DNA of 64,000 nucleotides, taken from the NCBI GenBank assembly GCA_021805275.1, contig JAJZFQ010000131.1:62001-126000 (forward strand), given 5' to 3'. This document shows positions 22,749-32,302 of this stretch, in pieces (the first letter of the stretch is position 1; the number at the start of each line of letters is the position of its first letter). The translations under genes and the position numbers were made by a program. The notes under the pieces were generated by a model that was not told the origin of the DNA, did not search any database, and saw only the letters and a list, made by a program, of their open reading frames with translations. Source of the DNA: Pseudomonadota bacterium. GTDB taxonomy: Bacteria > Pseudomonadota > Gammaproteobacteria > Steroidobacterales > Steroidobacteraceae.

Positions 22749-23603
22749 GTGAGCGCGCGGCTGCGCTGTGGCGAGCGGACGCTCGCGCTCGATTCCCCGG
22801 TGGTGATGGGTGTGCTCAACCTCACCCCGGACTCCTTCTCTGACGGCGGCCGCTATCTCGATCCCGACCGTGCGCTCGAGCGAGCGCTCGAGATCGTCGC
22901 CGAGGGAGGCGCGATCATCGATCTCGGCGGGGAATCGACCCGTCCGGGCGCTGCCGCCGTGAGCGCAGCGGAGGAGCTGCGGCGCGTGCTGCCGCTGCTC
23001 GAGCGGCTGCGGCCTCGCACCGCCGCCATCCTATCGGTTGATACCAGCAAGCCGGAGGTCATCCGCGCCGCGGCTGCCGCGGGCGCGGATCTCATCAACG
23101 ACGTCTACGCGCTGCGCGCACCCGGTGCGCTCGAGGCGGCAGCTGAATCCGGCTGTGCGGTGTGTCTGATGCACATGCAAGGCGAGCCGCGCACCATGCA
23201 GCACGCACCGCACTACGTTGAGGTCGTGCGAGAGGTTCGCGAGTTCCTCCACGAGCGGGTCGCGGCGTCCCGGGCTGCGGGTATCGCCGCGGAGCGCATC
23301 GTGCTTGATCCGGGCTTCGGATTCGGCAAGACGCTAGAGCACAACCTGACACTGCTGCGCGGCCTAGGGGCCGTGCGCATTGAGGGACTGCCGATGCTTG
23401 TCGGGCTCTCGCGCAAATCCATGATCGGCGCGATTAGCGGCAAGCCGGCCGCAGAGCGCGCGCACGGCAGCGTGGCCGCGGCGCTGATCGCGGCGCAGAA
23501 CGGAGCCGATATCGTCCGCGTCCACGACGTCGCCGCCACGGTCGATGCGCTGAGCGTGCTGCACGCCGTTGGCAGGCCCGATCGGGGGCGCGAGCCGGCC
23601 TAG
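22749..23603 (+). CDS. folP: Dihydropteroate synthase
   Basis: Folate pathway enzyme joining p-aminobenzoate to pterin pyrophosphate, the sulfonamide target. GTG start, 284 residues. Family signatures: MGVLNLTPDSFSDGG (pterin pyrophosphate loop), IIDLGGESTRPGA, LINDVYALR, LDPGFGFGKT, VGLSRKSMIG and RVHDV. It sits 39 bp after ftsH. glmM normally follows directly, but here two unknown genes intervene. Confidence 0.95.
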   Translation: MSARLRCGERTLALDSPVVMGVLNLTPDSFSDGGRYLDPDRALERALEIVAEGGAIIDLGGESTRPGAAAVSAAEELRRVLPLLERLRPRTAAILSVDTSKPEVIRAAAAAGADLINDVYALRAPGALEAAAESGCAVCLMHMQGEPRTMQHAPHYVEVVREVREFLHERVAASRAAGIAAERIVLDPGFGFGKTLEHNLTLLRGLGAVRIEGLPMLVGLSRKSMIGAISGKPAAERAHGSVAAALIAAQNGADIVRVHDVAATVDALSVLHAVGRPDRGREPA

Positions 23604-23738
23604 GCGGTCTGTCGAGTGCCCCCGGGGGGATTGCACGCGCGGGCCCCGCTGGGGCATCTTGTGAGCCGTCGCGGCTCTGTGTGCCCACCGGACCGGAATG
23701 CGACGGACCTGAGGGGTTCAATCGGGAGAGTCACTCCG

Positions 23739-24830
23739 ATGGAGGGACGCGGTCTGATGGTGTTGCTCCGGGTGCTGGCTGCGGCGGCCTGTCTGGTTCT
23801 GGCCTCACCGGCAGCGCCGGCGGGAGTGGCCGGTGCCCCCTCCCTGTGCACGCGCCTCGCGGTGCGTCTGCGCCGCTCGCCGGCGGCTGTGGCGCGGGAC
23901 GCGCGAGCGTCGGACCGGGGGCTGCGTCCGTGGGTGCGCTTTGCGCGCGCCCATCCGGTCAGTGCCAGTGCTCTGGACCGGCAAATCAAGCGACTTTGGC
24001 GAAACGAGGTGGGCGGTGCGCCACCGACCCACGTGCAGAGGCTGCAGGGCAGCGACCTGATGCGCTTCAGCGACAACGGTGCGGATTCCGGCGACGAGTG
24101 CTCTCAGGCAATGTATGTCAGGCGCACGCGAGGCGGCGCGTTCAGCGTGCTCGCAATGCCGATGCTGAAGAGGGGACCATGCCTCAGATCGAGGCAGCGG
24201 CGCGGACTTGCCAGGGTTCTGGGGCAGCCCGCGTACGTCGAATCCGCTGCGCTCGATGTCACGAATTCCGATGCGCTGCTGTGGATCGCGCCTTGGCTGG
24301 GGCGTGACTGGGGACGAGTCTGTCCGCTGGCGATCCGCTTCAGCTATCAGGCCACGGTAACGCACCGGCTGTATTGCCGGGCCGGTCGCGCGGTGTGCGT
24401 GGCCGCCGGGAAAGTGGCTCCAGCGCTGGGGCGGCGCTATCGCCTCTACCTCATCAATGCGGTCACGGCCGTCACTGAACGGGGAGCCGCGCCGCAAATT
24501 CGCTTCGCCGCTTCGCTGACTCGGCAGCAGTGGCGGCTGATCGAGCGCGCGCAACGCCTTGCGGCGGCGAATGGCGCGCCACCCTCGCCACTCGCTCAGC
24601 TGCCGCTGCGCTTTGTGGAATACTTTCCGCTGCAGCTGAATGGCAGCGAGTATCTGGGGGCGGTCGGCCCGGGACCCTCTGGAAGCGAGGTGTCGTTCGG
24701 CGTGTTCCGCGTGCCGGGCGCGCGCCGCCGTCGGCTGCAGGGGCTGGCTGCATTCCAGATGCGCTGGCAGCCGGTCAGATTGCAGTCGATCCAAGCGCCG
24801 GATCAACGGGTGGTGAGGCCGCTGGAGTGA
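23739..24830 (+). CDS. Secreted protein of unknown function, paralog A
   Basis: I do not recognise this family. The 363-residue product has an N-terminal signal peptide (VLLRVLAAAACLVLASPAAPAG), so it is probably periplasmic or secreted. It is clearly paralogous to the next gene. Shared blocks include ARVLGQPAYVE (about 157-167), LYCRAGRAVC with AAG (about 211-225), FPLQLNGSEYLGAV and a final LAAFQMRWQPVRLQSIQA. Six cysteines keep the same order in both proteins, which suggests disulfides. ATG at 23739 is preferred; an in-frame extension to 23616 has no family support. It lies 135 bp after folP. Confidence 0.75.
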   Translation: MEGRGLMVLLRVLAAAACLVLASPAAPAGVAGAPSLCTRLAVRLRRSPAAVARDARASDRGLRPWVRFARAHPVSASALDRQIKRLWRNEVGGAPPTHVQRLQGSDLMRFSDNGADSGDECSQAMYVRRTRGGAFSVLAMPMLKRGPCLRSRQRRGLARVLGQPAYVESAALDVTNSDALLWIAPWLGRDWGRVCPLAIRFSYQATVTHRLYCRAGRAVCVAAGKVAPALGRRYRLYLINAVTAVTERGAAPQIRFAASLTRQQWRLIERAQRLAAANGAPPSPLAQLPLRFVEYFPLQLNGSEYLGAVGPGPSGSEVSFGVFRVPGARRRRLQGLAAFQMRWQPVRLQSIQAPDQRVVRPLE

Positions 24831-24858
24831 GAATGGTGTGCTGGCGAGGGTGGAGCGG

Positions 24859-26001
24859 ATGAACACCGGTGCGGCCCCGGCGGTGCGCGTAGGGCTGGCC
24901 TCCCTCATCGCGGCCGCTGCCGTCTTCTGGAATGCGGCGGCGAGCGGCGCATCCGCCGCATCGGTTTGCGCACGGCTTGGGACACAGATCCACGGTGCTG
25001 CCCCGGCAGTGCGGCGCGCGGCGCTCTTGGACAATCGTCCCTCGCAGCCCTGGATCACCTACCCCGCGGTGCGCCTGCCGCAAGACACGGAAGCGTACCG
25101 TCGGGTCGCCGCGGCATGGCGGACCGGGTACTCTCCTCGGCCAGGCTCTGCCCCGCCGCTGATGAGCGTCGAGGCGCTGCAGGGAACGGGCGTGTTCGTG
25201 GCGAACGCGATTCTGGGCTCGGCGGATTGTCTGGCTGCGACGTTCATCGAATGGCAGCCGGGCGGGCCTGTGCGGGTGATCGACGGCCCGCAGCTGCCCG
25301 TGTCTCCCTGCGCGCGCGCAGGCGATTGGGCCGCCGTTGCGCGGGTGGCGGGGCAGCCGGCCTATGTCGAGACCACATCGGTCAATTCCGCGCGAGAAGA
25401 CCCGGTGCACTACGTCATGCTCTGGAGCGGCGGCAAGTGGAGCCCTCCGTGCGCCGTGTCGATCCGCTACGCCGATCGCGTGAGGCAGTTGTATTGTCGG
25501 GCCGGTGCAAGCGTCTGTGGCGCCGCTGGCAGGATCTCCCCGGCAGTCAAGCGCCGATATGGCCGCTATTCGCTGGGGATGAAGCAGGCACTGAACGGCG
25601 GTGGCGGTGCGCTTCGCATATTTCTTGCGCAGGGCGCCCCGGATGCGCAGGACGGGGTGCTCCTGGCTCGTGCGCGGCGGCTCGGGATACCCAAGCGGCT
25701 CGTGCCGGCGGGCGCCGGGCCTGCAGCATGGGCGCGGCACTTCAGTCCCGCCGCTGCCGTGCTTTTCCCGCTGCGCCTTGTGGGCTCGCGGTATCTGGGT
25801 GCGGTGGTGCGTTCACAGAGCCCGCGCACGGCGTCCCTGCGGCGCGACTGGCTGTTCGTCCTCTTCGAGGCCCCGCAGGCGAGCAGCCGTCATCTGGTGC
25901 CGCTGGCCGCATTCACCGTGCATCAGACCATCGCAGCCGTGACATCCATCCGGGCGGCAGAGGGGGCTGCATCGCCGAGCCCCGCAGTCTTGCGCCCGTG
26001 A
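24859..26001 (+). CDS. Secreted protein of unknown function, paralog B
   Basis: 380 residues starting at ATG 24859 (MNTGAAPAVRVG), 28 bp after its paralog. A signal peptide is visible (LASLIAAAAVFWNAAASGASA). It repeats the paralog A pattern: ARVAGQPAYVE (about 163-173), LYCRAGASVC with AAG at about 211-225, FPLRLVGSRYLGAV, and PLAAFTVHQTIAAVTSIRA at the end. Six cysteines are conserved in order. The pair probably arose by tandem duplication followed by strong divergence. No enzyme motif was recognised. Confidence 0.75.
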   Translation: MNTGAAPAVRVGLASLIAAAAVFWNAAASGASAASVCARLGTQIHGAAPAVRRAALLDNRPSQPWITYPAVRLPQDTEAYRRVAAAWRTGYSPRPGSAPPLMSVEALQGTGVFVANAILGSADCLAATFIEWQPGGPVRVIDGPQLPVSPCARAGDWAAVARVAGQPAYVETTSVNSAREDPVHYVMLWSGGKWSPPCAVSIRYADRVRQLYCRAGASVCGAAGRISPAVKRRYGRYSLGMKQALNGGGGALRIFLAQGAPDAQDGVLLARARRLGIPKRLVPAGAGPAAWARHFSPAAAVLFPLRLVGSRYLGAVVRSQSPRTASLRRDWLFVLFEAPQASSRHLVPLAAFTVHQTIAAVTSIRAAEGAASPSPAVLRP

Positions 26002-26039
26002 ACGTCATGCGCGCGCGCCGAAGGGGCAGCGCCCGTTGG

Positions 26040-26115
26040 ATTGGCCCGCAGCAGTGAGCGGCGTCGCAGCCGCGCCGGCCCGAGCTGGCCCGGCAGCGGG
26101 CCAATGGCCGATAAT
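26040..26115 (+). promoter_or_regulatory. Inverted repeat and possible -10 element before glmM
   Basis: ATTGGCCCGC (26040-26049) and GCGGGCCAAT (26096-26105) are exact complements 46 bp apart. GATAAT at 26110-26115 is a good -10 hexamer, but the best -35 (TGGCCC, 26086-26091, 18-bp gap) is weak. It may give glmM its own promoter. Confidence 0.3.
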
Positions 26116-26153
26116 GCCGGCCGCAACAGGTCTGAGAAGGCGAGGCCGGACGA

Positions 26154-27488
26154 GTGAGCAGAAAATACTTCGGAACCGATGGCGTCAGAGGCCGCGTCGG
26201 GGAACGCCCCATGACGGTAGATTTCGCGCTGCGCCTGGCAAGCGCGGCCGGTCGGGTGCTTGCCCCGCAGGGCGGAACGGTGCTGATCGGCAAGGATACC
26301 CGCGTCTCGGGCTACATGTTCGAGTCGGCGCTCGAGGCGGGCTTCGTCGCCTGCGGGGTGAACGTCATGCTGATCGGGCCGCTGCCGACGCCCGGCATTG
26401 CGTACATGACGCGCCGCTTCGAGTGCGACTTTGGGGTCGTGATCAGCGCCTCGCACAATCCCTACGACGACAACGGCATCAAGTTCTTCGATGGCGAGGG
26501 CGGCAAGCTCTCCGATGAGCTCGAAGGGCGCATCGAGGCCGAGCTCGACAGCCCGGTGCTCACCCGGTCCTCGCGCAGCCTCGGGCGCGCCATGCGCGTT
26601 GACCGCTCGCGCACGCATTACCAGGACTTCTGCGCCTCGACGCTGCCCTCAGGCATTGACCTGGCCGGACTGAAGATCGTCATCGACTGCGCCAACGGGG
26701 CGGCCTACAAGGTCGGCCCGCGGATCCTGGCCGATCTCGGCGCGGAGATCGTGCCGATCGGTTGCTCGCCGAACGGACGTAACATTAACGACGGCTGCGG
26801 CTCGCTGCATCCGGAACTGCTGCAGCTCACCGTGCCCGGTGTGCGCGCGCACGTGGGTGTGGCGCTCGACGGGGACGGTGATCGGGTCGTGCTGGTCGAT
26901 CACCTGGGGCGCATCGTCGATGGCGATCAGCTGCTGTACATCATCGCGCGGGCGCGCCAGGAGGCCGGCGAGCTCGCCGGGCCGGTGGTCGGCACGGTCA
27001 TGAGCAATCTGGGGCTCGAGGTGGCGCTGCGCGAGCGCGGCATCGAGTTTCGCCGCGCCGCGGTCGGGGACCGGTACGTGCTCGCTCTGCTTCGCGAGTG
27101 CGGCGGCTCGCTCGGGGGCGAGGCGTCCGGACATATTCTGTGCCTGGACAAGACCACCACCGGGGATGGGCTGGTGAGTGCCCTGCAGGTGCTGGCGGTC
27201 ATGCGCGCGACCGGCCGGACGCTGGCCGAGCTGGCCGCCCCCATGCGCAAGTTCCCGCAGGTGCTGCTCAATGTGCAGGTGGCCCGGCGCTTCGACCCCA
27301 ATGCGGTTCCTGAGGTGTGCGAGGCGATGCGGCGCATCGAGGGGGGCCTGGGCGGCGACGGCCGAATCGTGCTGCGCGCCTCGGGTACCGAGCCGGTCAT
27401 CCGCGTGATGGTCGAGGGACGGGAGGAGGGCCGGGCGCGTGCGGCGGCCGCCGAGCTCGCCGAGGTTGTGCGCCGCGCCGCCGGCTGA
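26154..27488 (+). CDS. glmM: Phosphoglucosamine mutase
   Basis: Interconverts glucosamine-6-phosphate and glucosamine-1-phosphate on the way to UDP-GlcNAc for peptidoglycan and LPS. The GTG at 26154 has AAGGCGAGG about 8 nt upstream. 444 residues: KYFGTDGVRG at the N-terminus, the phosphoserine loop ISASHNP (Ser100), the metal-binding loop DGDGDR, GEASGHIL, and the C-terminal phosphate-binding RASGTEPVIRVMVEG. In the usual ftsH-folP-glmM operon it would follow folP directly. Confidence 0.97.
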   Translation: MSRKYFGTDGVRGRVGERPMTVDFALRLASAAGRVLAPQGGTVLIGKDTRVSGYMFESALEAGFVACGVNVMLIGPLPTPGIAYMTRRFECDFGVVISASHNPYDDNGIKFFDGEGGKLSDELEGRIEAELDSPVLTRSSRSLGRAMRVDRSRTHYQDFCASTLPSGIDLAGLKIVIDCANGAAYKVGPRILADLGAEIVPIGCSPNGRNINDGCGSLHPELLQLTVPGVRAHVGVALDGDGDRVVLVDHLGRIVDGDQLLYIIARARQEAGELAGPVVGTVMSNLGLEVALRERGIEFRRAAVGDRYVLALLRECGGSLGGEASGHILCLDKTTTGDGLVSALQVLAVMRATGRTLAELAAPMRKFPQVLLNVQVARRFDPNAVPEVCEAMRRIEGGLGGDGRIVLRASGTEPVIRVMVEGREEGRARAAAAELAEVVRRAAG

Positions 27489-27500
27489 ACGCTCGGCGCG

Positions 27501-27529
27501 TTGCACTGCGCGGGGCGCGTCGCTATGAT
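27501..27529 (+). promoter_or_regulatory. Candidate sigma-70 promoter of tpiA
   Basis: TTGCAC (27501-27506) and TATGAT (27524-27529, 5 of 6) are spaced 17 bp in the 71-bp glmM-tpiA gap, placing a start about 24 nt before the tpiA ATG. Confidence 0.5.
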
Positions 27530-27559
27530 CGCGCCCCCGTTTGAGGTCGGAAACCGCGG

Positions 27560-28318
27560 ATGCGTCGCCCCATCGTTGCCGGAAACTGGAAGATGCACGG
27601 GACGCGTGCCGACAACGCGCGTCTGATCGAGGAGCTGCTCGGTGGGCACCCGGACCGTGCCGCGGCCGAATGCCTGGTGTTCCCGCCGTTCGTCTATCTG
27701 CAGGAAATCGGCCGACTGGTGCGCGATACCCCGATCGGCCTGGGTGCGCAGAACGTGTGCGCCGAGGCTCAAGGGGCGTTCACCGGGGAGGTCTCGGCCG
27801 GGATGCTCAAGGACGTCGGTTGCAGCCACGTGCTGGTCGGCCACTCGGAGCGGCGCTGGATCTATCACGAGGATGACCCGTTGGTGGCGCGCAAGTTCGC
27901 AGCCGCCCAGGCCAAGTCGCTGGTGCCGATCCTGTGCGTCGGTGAGCACCTGTGGGACCGCGAGAACGGCCGGACCGAGGAGGTGGTCTCCCGCCAGCTG
28001 GACGCGGTGATCGACCTGTGCGGGGTTGCGGCTCTGGAGTCCGGGATCATTGCCTATGAGCCGATGTGGGCGATCGGCACCGGGCGCACGGCGACGCCGG
28101 AGCAGGCGCAGGCGGTGCACGCGTTCATTCGCGAGCGGATAGGCGGGCGGGATGCTAAAATAGCAACGGCGACCCGCGTGCTCTATGGCGGCAGCGTCAA
28201 GGCGAGCAACGCGGCCGAGCTGTTTGCACAGCCGGATGTCGACGGCGGCCTGATCGGCGGCGCGTCGCTCAATGCGGAGGAATTTCTCGCGATCCTGGCC
28301 GCGTGCGGATCGCGCTAA
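27560..28318 (+). CDS. tpiA: Triosephosphate isomerase
   Basis: Glycolytic enzyme interconverting dihydroxyacetone phosphate and glyceraldehyde-3-phosphate. 252 residues with the full catalytic set: Lys11 in GNWKMHG, His95 in VGHSERR, and Glu167 in [11 protein letters not shown]. The phosphate-binding [10 protein letters not shown] and GGLIGGASL are near the end. It lies between glmM and secG, an order seen in several gammaproteobacteria. Confidence 0.97.
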   Translation: MRRPIVAGNWKMHGTRADNARLIEELLGGHPDRAAAECLVFPPFVYLQEIGRLVRDTPIGLGAQNVCAEAQGAFTGEVSAGMLKDVGCSHVLVGHSERRWIYHEDDPLVARKFAAAQAKSLVPILCVGEHLWDRENGRTEEVVSRQLDAVIDLCGVAALESGIIAYEPMWAIGTGRTATPEQAQAVHAFIRERIGGRDAKIATATRVLYGGSVKASNAAELFAQPDVDGGLIGGASLNAEEFLAILAACGSR

Positions 28319-28331
28319 GCGGTTTCTAATT

Positions 28332-28706
28332 ATGCTGCATGACGTACTTGTGATTATTCAGCTCATCGCCGGGGCGTGCATCGTCATCCTGGTGATCCTG
28401 CAGCACGGACAGGGCGCCGATGCGGGCGCAGGTTTCGGCGCGGGGGCATCGGGCACGGTGTTCGGTGCGCGCGGAGCCACGACGGCGCTCTCGCGCGCCA
28501 CGGCCATCTTCGCGGCCATCTTCATGCTCAACAGCGTCGCGCTGACTTATCTCAGCACCCGCGCGCCGGAGCATCAGAAGACGATCCTGGATCTGGCGAG
28601 CCAGACCCAGGGCGCGAGCGCGAAGGCGCCCGCGCCGGCGGCGCCGCAGAGTCCGGGCGCAGCCGCGAAACCCTCGGCCCCGGGCGCCGCGCCGGCGCAT
28701 CCCTGA
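28332..28706 (+). CDS. secG: Protein translocase subunit SecG
   Basis: Auxiliary inner-membrane subunit of the SecYEG channel. ATG at 28332 gives 124 residues. Helix 1 (about 4-22, LVIIQLIAGACIVILVIL) is followed by QHGQGADAGAGFGAGASGTVFGARG, the typical SecG loop. Helix 2 (about 52-70) and a Pro/Ala-rich cytosolic tail complete it. It starts 13 bp after tpiA and is followed by tRNA-Leu, as in many gammaproteobacteria. Confidence 0.95.
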   Translation: MLHDVLVIIQLIAGACIVILVILQHGQGADAGAGFGAGASGTVFGARGATTALSRATAIFAAIFMLNSVALTYLSTRAPEHQKTILDLASQTQGASAKAPAPAAPQSPGAAAKPSAPGAAPAHP

Positions 28707-28740
28707 GGGACGAGGAGCGCAGCACGGGTTGATTGATGTT

Positions 28741-28825
28741 GCCGACGTGGTGGAATTGGTAGACACACTAGCTTGAGGGGCTAGCGCCGCGAGGCGTGTC
28801 GGTTCGAATCCGACCGTCGGCACCA
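28741..28825 (+). tRNA. leuU: tRNA-Leu (GAG anticodon)
   Basis: An 85-nt class II tRNA. GCCGACG pairs with CGTCGGC before ACCA, and the CCA is encoded. The D-arm is TGGTGGAATTGGTAGACA. The anticodon stem CTAGC/GCTAG holds the loop TTGAGGG, giving anticodon GAG. There is a long variable arm (CGCCGCGAGGCGTG) and a T-arm GGTTCGAATCC. It sits between secG and nuoA. Confidence 0.97.
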
Positions 28826-28841
28826 AATTGTTTTCGTGCGC

Positions 28842-28850
28842 TGCTACAAT
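28842..28850 (+). promoter_or_regulatory. Candidate extended -10 promoter of the nuo operon
   Basis: TGCTACAAT (TG at 28842-28843, TACAAT at 28845-28850) matches an extended -10 element 72 bp before nuoA. No good -35 is present. Read-through from the tRNA or secG is the alternative. Confidence 0.35.
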
Positions 28851-28921
28851 GCGCAGCCGCGGAGGGGAGGCTGCCGTGAGGGGCTTCCTTTTTTCCGTGG
28901 CTTTGCCTAGGCGATGGAAGC

Positions 28922-29290
28922 ATGCTGAACAATTACCTGCCGATTCTGATATTTCTCGTCATCGCCACCGCGTTGGCGCTGGTGCTTCTGACCCTCGGCA
29001 CCACCATCGGACGGTTCTTCGCGCGCGACCCGGCGGACCGGGAAAAGCTCTCCGCCTACGAATGCGGCTTCGAGGCCTTCGAAGACAGCCGCATGAAGTT
29101 CGACGTGCGCTACTACCTCGTCGCGATCCTGTTCATCGTCTTTGACCTCGAGATCGTCTTTCTCTTCCCGTGGGCCGTGGCGCTCGGGTCGATCGGGGTC
29201 GCGGGCCTGCTCGCGATGGTGGTGTTTCTCGGCATCCTCACCGTGGGTTTCATCTACGAGTGGAAGAAAGGGGCGCTCGAGTGGGACTGA
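28922..29290 (+). CDS. nuoA: NADH-quinone oxidoreductase subunit A
   Basis: Small membrane subunit of complex I. 122 residues with three helices and the family block [32 protein letters not shown] (described by its ends) on the first loop and second helix. First gene of the fourteen-gene nuo operon. Its stop overlaps the nuoB start region by 10 nt. Confidence 0.96.
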   Translation: MLNNYLPILIFLVIATALALVLLTLGTTIGRFFARDPADREKLSAYECGFEAFEDSRMKFDVRYYLVAILFIVFDLEIVFLFPWAVALGSIGVAGLLAMVVFLGILTVGFIYEWKKGALEWD

Positions 29291-29769
29291 CGCAAGAGTC
29301 TGAAGGCTTCGCGCAGCGGGGCTTTCTCACCACCCAGGTCGACAGTCTGCTCAACTGGGCGCGGACCGGCTCGCTCTGGCCGATGACCTTCGGCCTGGCC
29401 TGCTGCGCCGTCGAGATGATGCACGCCGGCGCCTCGCGCTACGATCTGGACCGCTTCGGCGTGGTGTTCCGACCGAGCCCGCGCCAATCCGACGTGATGA
29501 TCGTCGCCGGCACGCTGGTGAACAAGATGGCCCCCGCGCTGCGCAAGGTGTACGACCAGATGGCCGAGCCCCGCTGGGTCATCTCGATGGGCTCGTGCGC
29601 CAACGGCGGCGGCTACTACCACTATTCCTATGCGGTCGTGCGCGGCTGCGACCGCATCGTTCCCGTGGACGTCTACGTGCCGGGGTGCCCGCCGACGGCC
29701 GAGGCTCTGGTGTACGGCATCATCCAGCTGCAGAAGAAGATTTCCCGCACCAGCACCATCGCGCGATAG
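29281..29769 (+). CDS. nuoB: NADH-quinone oxidoreductase subunit B
   Basis: Peripheral-arm subunit carrying the terminal [4Fe-4S] cluster N2, next to the quinone site. The GTG at 29281 overlaps nuoA and gives 162 residues. The N2 ligands are all present: Cys41-Cys42 in [10 protein letters not shown], Cys106 in [14 protein letters not shown], and Cys136 in [12 protein letters not shown] longer in-frame reading to 29170 is a shadow over nuoA. Confidence 0.97.
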   Translation: MGLTQESEGFAQRGFLTTQVDSLLNWARTGSLWPMTFGLACCAVEMMHAGASRYDLDRFGVVFRPSPRQSDVMIVAGTLVNKMAPALRKVYDQMAEPRWVISMGSCANGGGYYHYSYAVVRGCDRIVPVDVYVPGCPPTAEALVYGIIQLQKKISRTSTIAR

Positions 29770-29780
29770 ACCGCACCACC

Positions 29781-30500
29781 ATGGAACACTCCAACGCCCA
29801 GCCGGTCGGTACCGGCGCTGCCCTCGAAGCGCTCGCCCGGACCATCGAGCAGCGCCTCAGCGGCGTGCGCCGTCTGCCCTCGCTGCCGGAGGACTTGGCC
29901 TACGAGGCCGATCCGGCGCGACTGCTCGAGGTGTGCCGGACGTTGCGCGATACCCCTGAGCTCAGGTTCGAGGTACTCGTGGACGTCGCCGGGGTGGATT
30001 TGCTCCATCACGGCCGTGAGGAGTGGCTCACGACCGCTGCGACGCGCACTGGGTTCAGTCGGGGACGCACGGGGAGCGCGCCGCCGGACCCGGACATGCC
30101 GGGACGCTTCGCGGTGGTCTACCAGTTGCTCTCGATCACCTACAACACGCGGCTGCGACTGCGCGTGAGCTGCCCGGATACGCGCGAGCCGCTCGTGGAC
30201 TCCCTGACCGAAGTGTGGGCGAGCGCCAACTGGTTCGAGCGCGAGGCGTTCGACCTGTTCGGCATCGTGTTCCGGGGCCACCCGGATCTGCGCCGCATCC
30301 TCACCGATTACGGTTTCATCGGCCACCCGTTCCGCAAGGACTTCCCGCTGATCGGCAACGTCGAGACGCGCTACGACCCCGAGAAGAAGCGCGTCGTGTA
30401 CGAACCGGTAAGTATCGTGCCGCGGGTGCTCGTGCCCAAGGTGATTCGGCACGACAACCGCTATGAGCCGGCGCTGAAGGCTCCGGAGTTGCCCCGCTGA
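29781..30500 (+). CDS. nuoC: NADH-quinone oxidoreductase subunit C
   Basis: Peripheral 30-kDa-type subunit. ATG at 29781 gives 239 residues. Signature block: [29 protein letters not shown] (named by its ends), then [10 protein letters not shown]. Unlike E. coli, it is not fused to nuoD; the two genes overlap as TGATG. A stretch around residues 85-105 ([20 protein letters not shown]) looks like a small insertion relative to compact homologs. Confidence 0.95.
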   Translation: MEHSNAQPVGTGAALEALARTIEQRLSGVRRLPSLPEDLAYEADPARLLEVCRTLRDTPELRFEVLVDVAGVDLLHHGREEWLTTAATRTGFSRGRTGSAPPDPDMPGRFAVVYQLLSITYNTRLRLRVSCPDTREPLVDSLTEVWASANWFEREAFDLFGIVFRGHPDLRRILTDYGFIGHPFRKDFPLIGNVETRYDPEKKRVVYEPVSIVPRVLVPKVIRHDNRYEPALKAPELPR

Positions 30501-31780
30501 TGGCCCAGTCGACTCACGATCATCCGCTCGCGGAGATCCGCAACTACACGATGAATTTCGGGCCCCAACACCCCGCCGCCCACGGGGTGCTGCGCCTGGT
30601 GCTCGAGATGGACGGCGAGGTGATCCAGAAGGCTGATGCGCACGTGGGGCTGCTGCATCGCGGAACGGAGAAGCTGGCGGAATCGAAGCCCTTCAACCAC
30701 TCGATCGGCTACATGGACCGTCTCGATTACGTGTCCATGATGTGCAGCGAGCATGCCTACGTGCTCGCGATCGAGAAGCTGCTCGGCATGACCCCGCCGG
30801 AGCGCGCCCAGTACATCCGCGTGCTGTTCGATGAGATCACGCGCATCCTGAATCACCTGATGTGGCTCGGCGCGCATGCCCTCGACATCGGCGCGATGAC
30901 GGTGTTCCTGCTCGCCTTCAAGGAGCGCGAGGAACTGATGGACGTGTACGAGGCGGTCTCCGGCACGCGTATGCACGCCACGTACTACCGGCCGGGCGGG
31001 GTGTACCGCGACCTGCCGCAGAGCATGCCGAAGTACCAGCCCTCCAAGTGGCACTCGCGCAAGGAAGTCGACCGCCTGAACGAGTCGCGCTCGGGCACGA
31101 TGCTCGATTTCATCGATGCGTTCGCCGTGCGATTCCCGAGCGCGATCGCCGACTACGAGACCCTGCTCACCGACAATCGCATCTGGAAGCAGCGCACGGT
31201 GAACATCGGGGTCGTGCCGCCGGAGCGGGCGCTGCAGCTGGGGTTCTCCGGACCGATGCTGCGTGGCTCGGGTGTGGTGTGGGACTTGCGCAAGAAGCAG
31301 CCCTACGAGGTGTACGATCGGATGGACTTCGACATCCCGGTCGGCACCAACGGCGACTGCTACGACCGGTATCTGGTGCGCATCGAGGAACTCCGCCAGT
31401 CGACACGCATCATCCGCCAGTGCGTCGAGTGGCTGCGCAACAATCCAGGTCCGGTGATGATCGACGAGCGCAAGGTGCGCCCGCCGAGTCGCGAGCACAT
31501 GAAGGGCGATATGGAATCGCTCATTCATCATTTCAAATTCTTCACCGAAGGTTACGACGTGCCCGCGGGGGAGACCTACGCGGCGGTCGAGGCGCCGAAG
31601 GGCGAGTTCGGCATCTACCTGGTGTCGGACGGCGCCAACAAGCCCTACCGGCTCAAGTGCCGCGCGCCCGGATTCGCGCACCTCGCCGCCCTCGAGGAAA
31701 TGGTGCGCGGACACATGCTGGCGGATGTGGTCGCGGTGATCGGCACGCAGGACATCGTGTTCGGGGAAATCGACCGTTGA
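30500..31780 (+). CDS. nuoD: NADH-quinone oxidoreductase subunit D
   Basis: 49-kDa-type subunit forming the quinone-reaction chamber with NuoB. 426 residues: [22 protein letters not shown] at the N-terminus, [23 protein letters not shown], and the C-terminal [13 protein letters not shown] with [10 protein letters not shown]. Start ATG 30500 overlaps the nuoC stop by one base, and the stop overlaps the nuoE start. Confidence 0.97.
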   Translation: MAQSTHDHPLAEIRNYTMNFGPQHPAAHGVLRLVLEMDGEVIQKADAHVGLLHRGTEKLAESKPFNHSIGYMDRLDYVSMMCSEHAYVLAIEKLLGMTPPERAQYIRVLFDEITRILNHLMWLGAHALDIGAMTVFLLAFKEREELMDVYEAVSGTRMHATYYRPGGVYRDLPQSMPKYQPSKWHSRKEVDRLNESRSGTMLDFIDAFAVRFPSAIADYETLLTDNRIWKQRTVNIGVVPPERALQLGFSGPMLRGSGVVWDLRKKQPYEVYDRMDFDIPVGTNGDCYDRYLVRIEELRQSTRIIRQCVEWLRNNPGPVMIDERKVRPPSREHMKGDMESLIHHFKFFTEGYDVPAGETYAAVEAPKGEFGIYLVSDGANKPYRLKCRAPGFAHLAALEEMVRGHMLADVVAVIGTQDIVFGEIDR

Positions 31781-32298
31781 GTAACGATAAGCAGACGACG
31801 CCGGCGGCCGGCGAGAGCGCGCTCCTCGCGGAGCACACGCGTCGCGAGATTGATCACTGGGTGGCGAAGTTCCCGCCCGGACAGCAGCGCTCGGCGTGCA
31901 TCGCAGCGCTGCGCGCCGCGCAGGAACAGAATCAAGGACACCTCAACAAGGCTTTGATGGATGCGGTCGCAGCCTATCTCGGTCTGCCGCCGATCCAGGT
32001 GTATGAGGTGGCGAGCTTCTACTCGATGTTCGAGACTCACCCCTGCGGCCGCCATCACGTGAGCATCTGCACGAACATCTCGTGCATGTTGAATGGTGCG
32101 GAGGCGCTGGTCGCCCACGCCGAGCGCAAGCTCGGCATCAAGCTCGATGAGAGCACGCCTGACGGAAGAATCTTCCTGAAGGACGAGCACGAGTGCCTGG
32201 CGGCCTGTACCGGCGCCCCGATGATGATGGTCGATCACGTCTTCCACGAGCATCTCACTCCCGAGAAACTCGACAAGATCCTAGATGAGCTGAAGTAG
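31777..32298 (+). CDS. nuoE: NADH-quinone oxidoreductase subunit E
   Basis: 24-kDa-type subunit with [2Fe-2S] cluster N1a. I place the start at TTG 31777, whose TTGA overlaps the nuoD stop; no ATG or GTG fits better, and this gives 173 residues. Cluster ligands Cys98 and Cys103 ([12 protein letters not shown]) and Cys140 and Cys144 ([11 protein letters not shown]) are all present. The first 18 residues are weakly conserved, so the exact start is less certain than the gene. Confidence 0.94.
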   Translation: MSNDKQTTPAAGESALLAEHTRREIDHWVAKFPPGQQRSACIAALRAAQEQNQGHLNKALMDAVAAYLGLPPIQVYEVASFYSMFETHPCGRHHVSICTNISCMLNGAEALVAHAERKLGIKLDESTPDGRIFLKDEHECLAACTGAPMMMVDHVFHEHLTPEKLDKILDELK

Positions 32299-32302
32299 TC
32301 CC

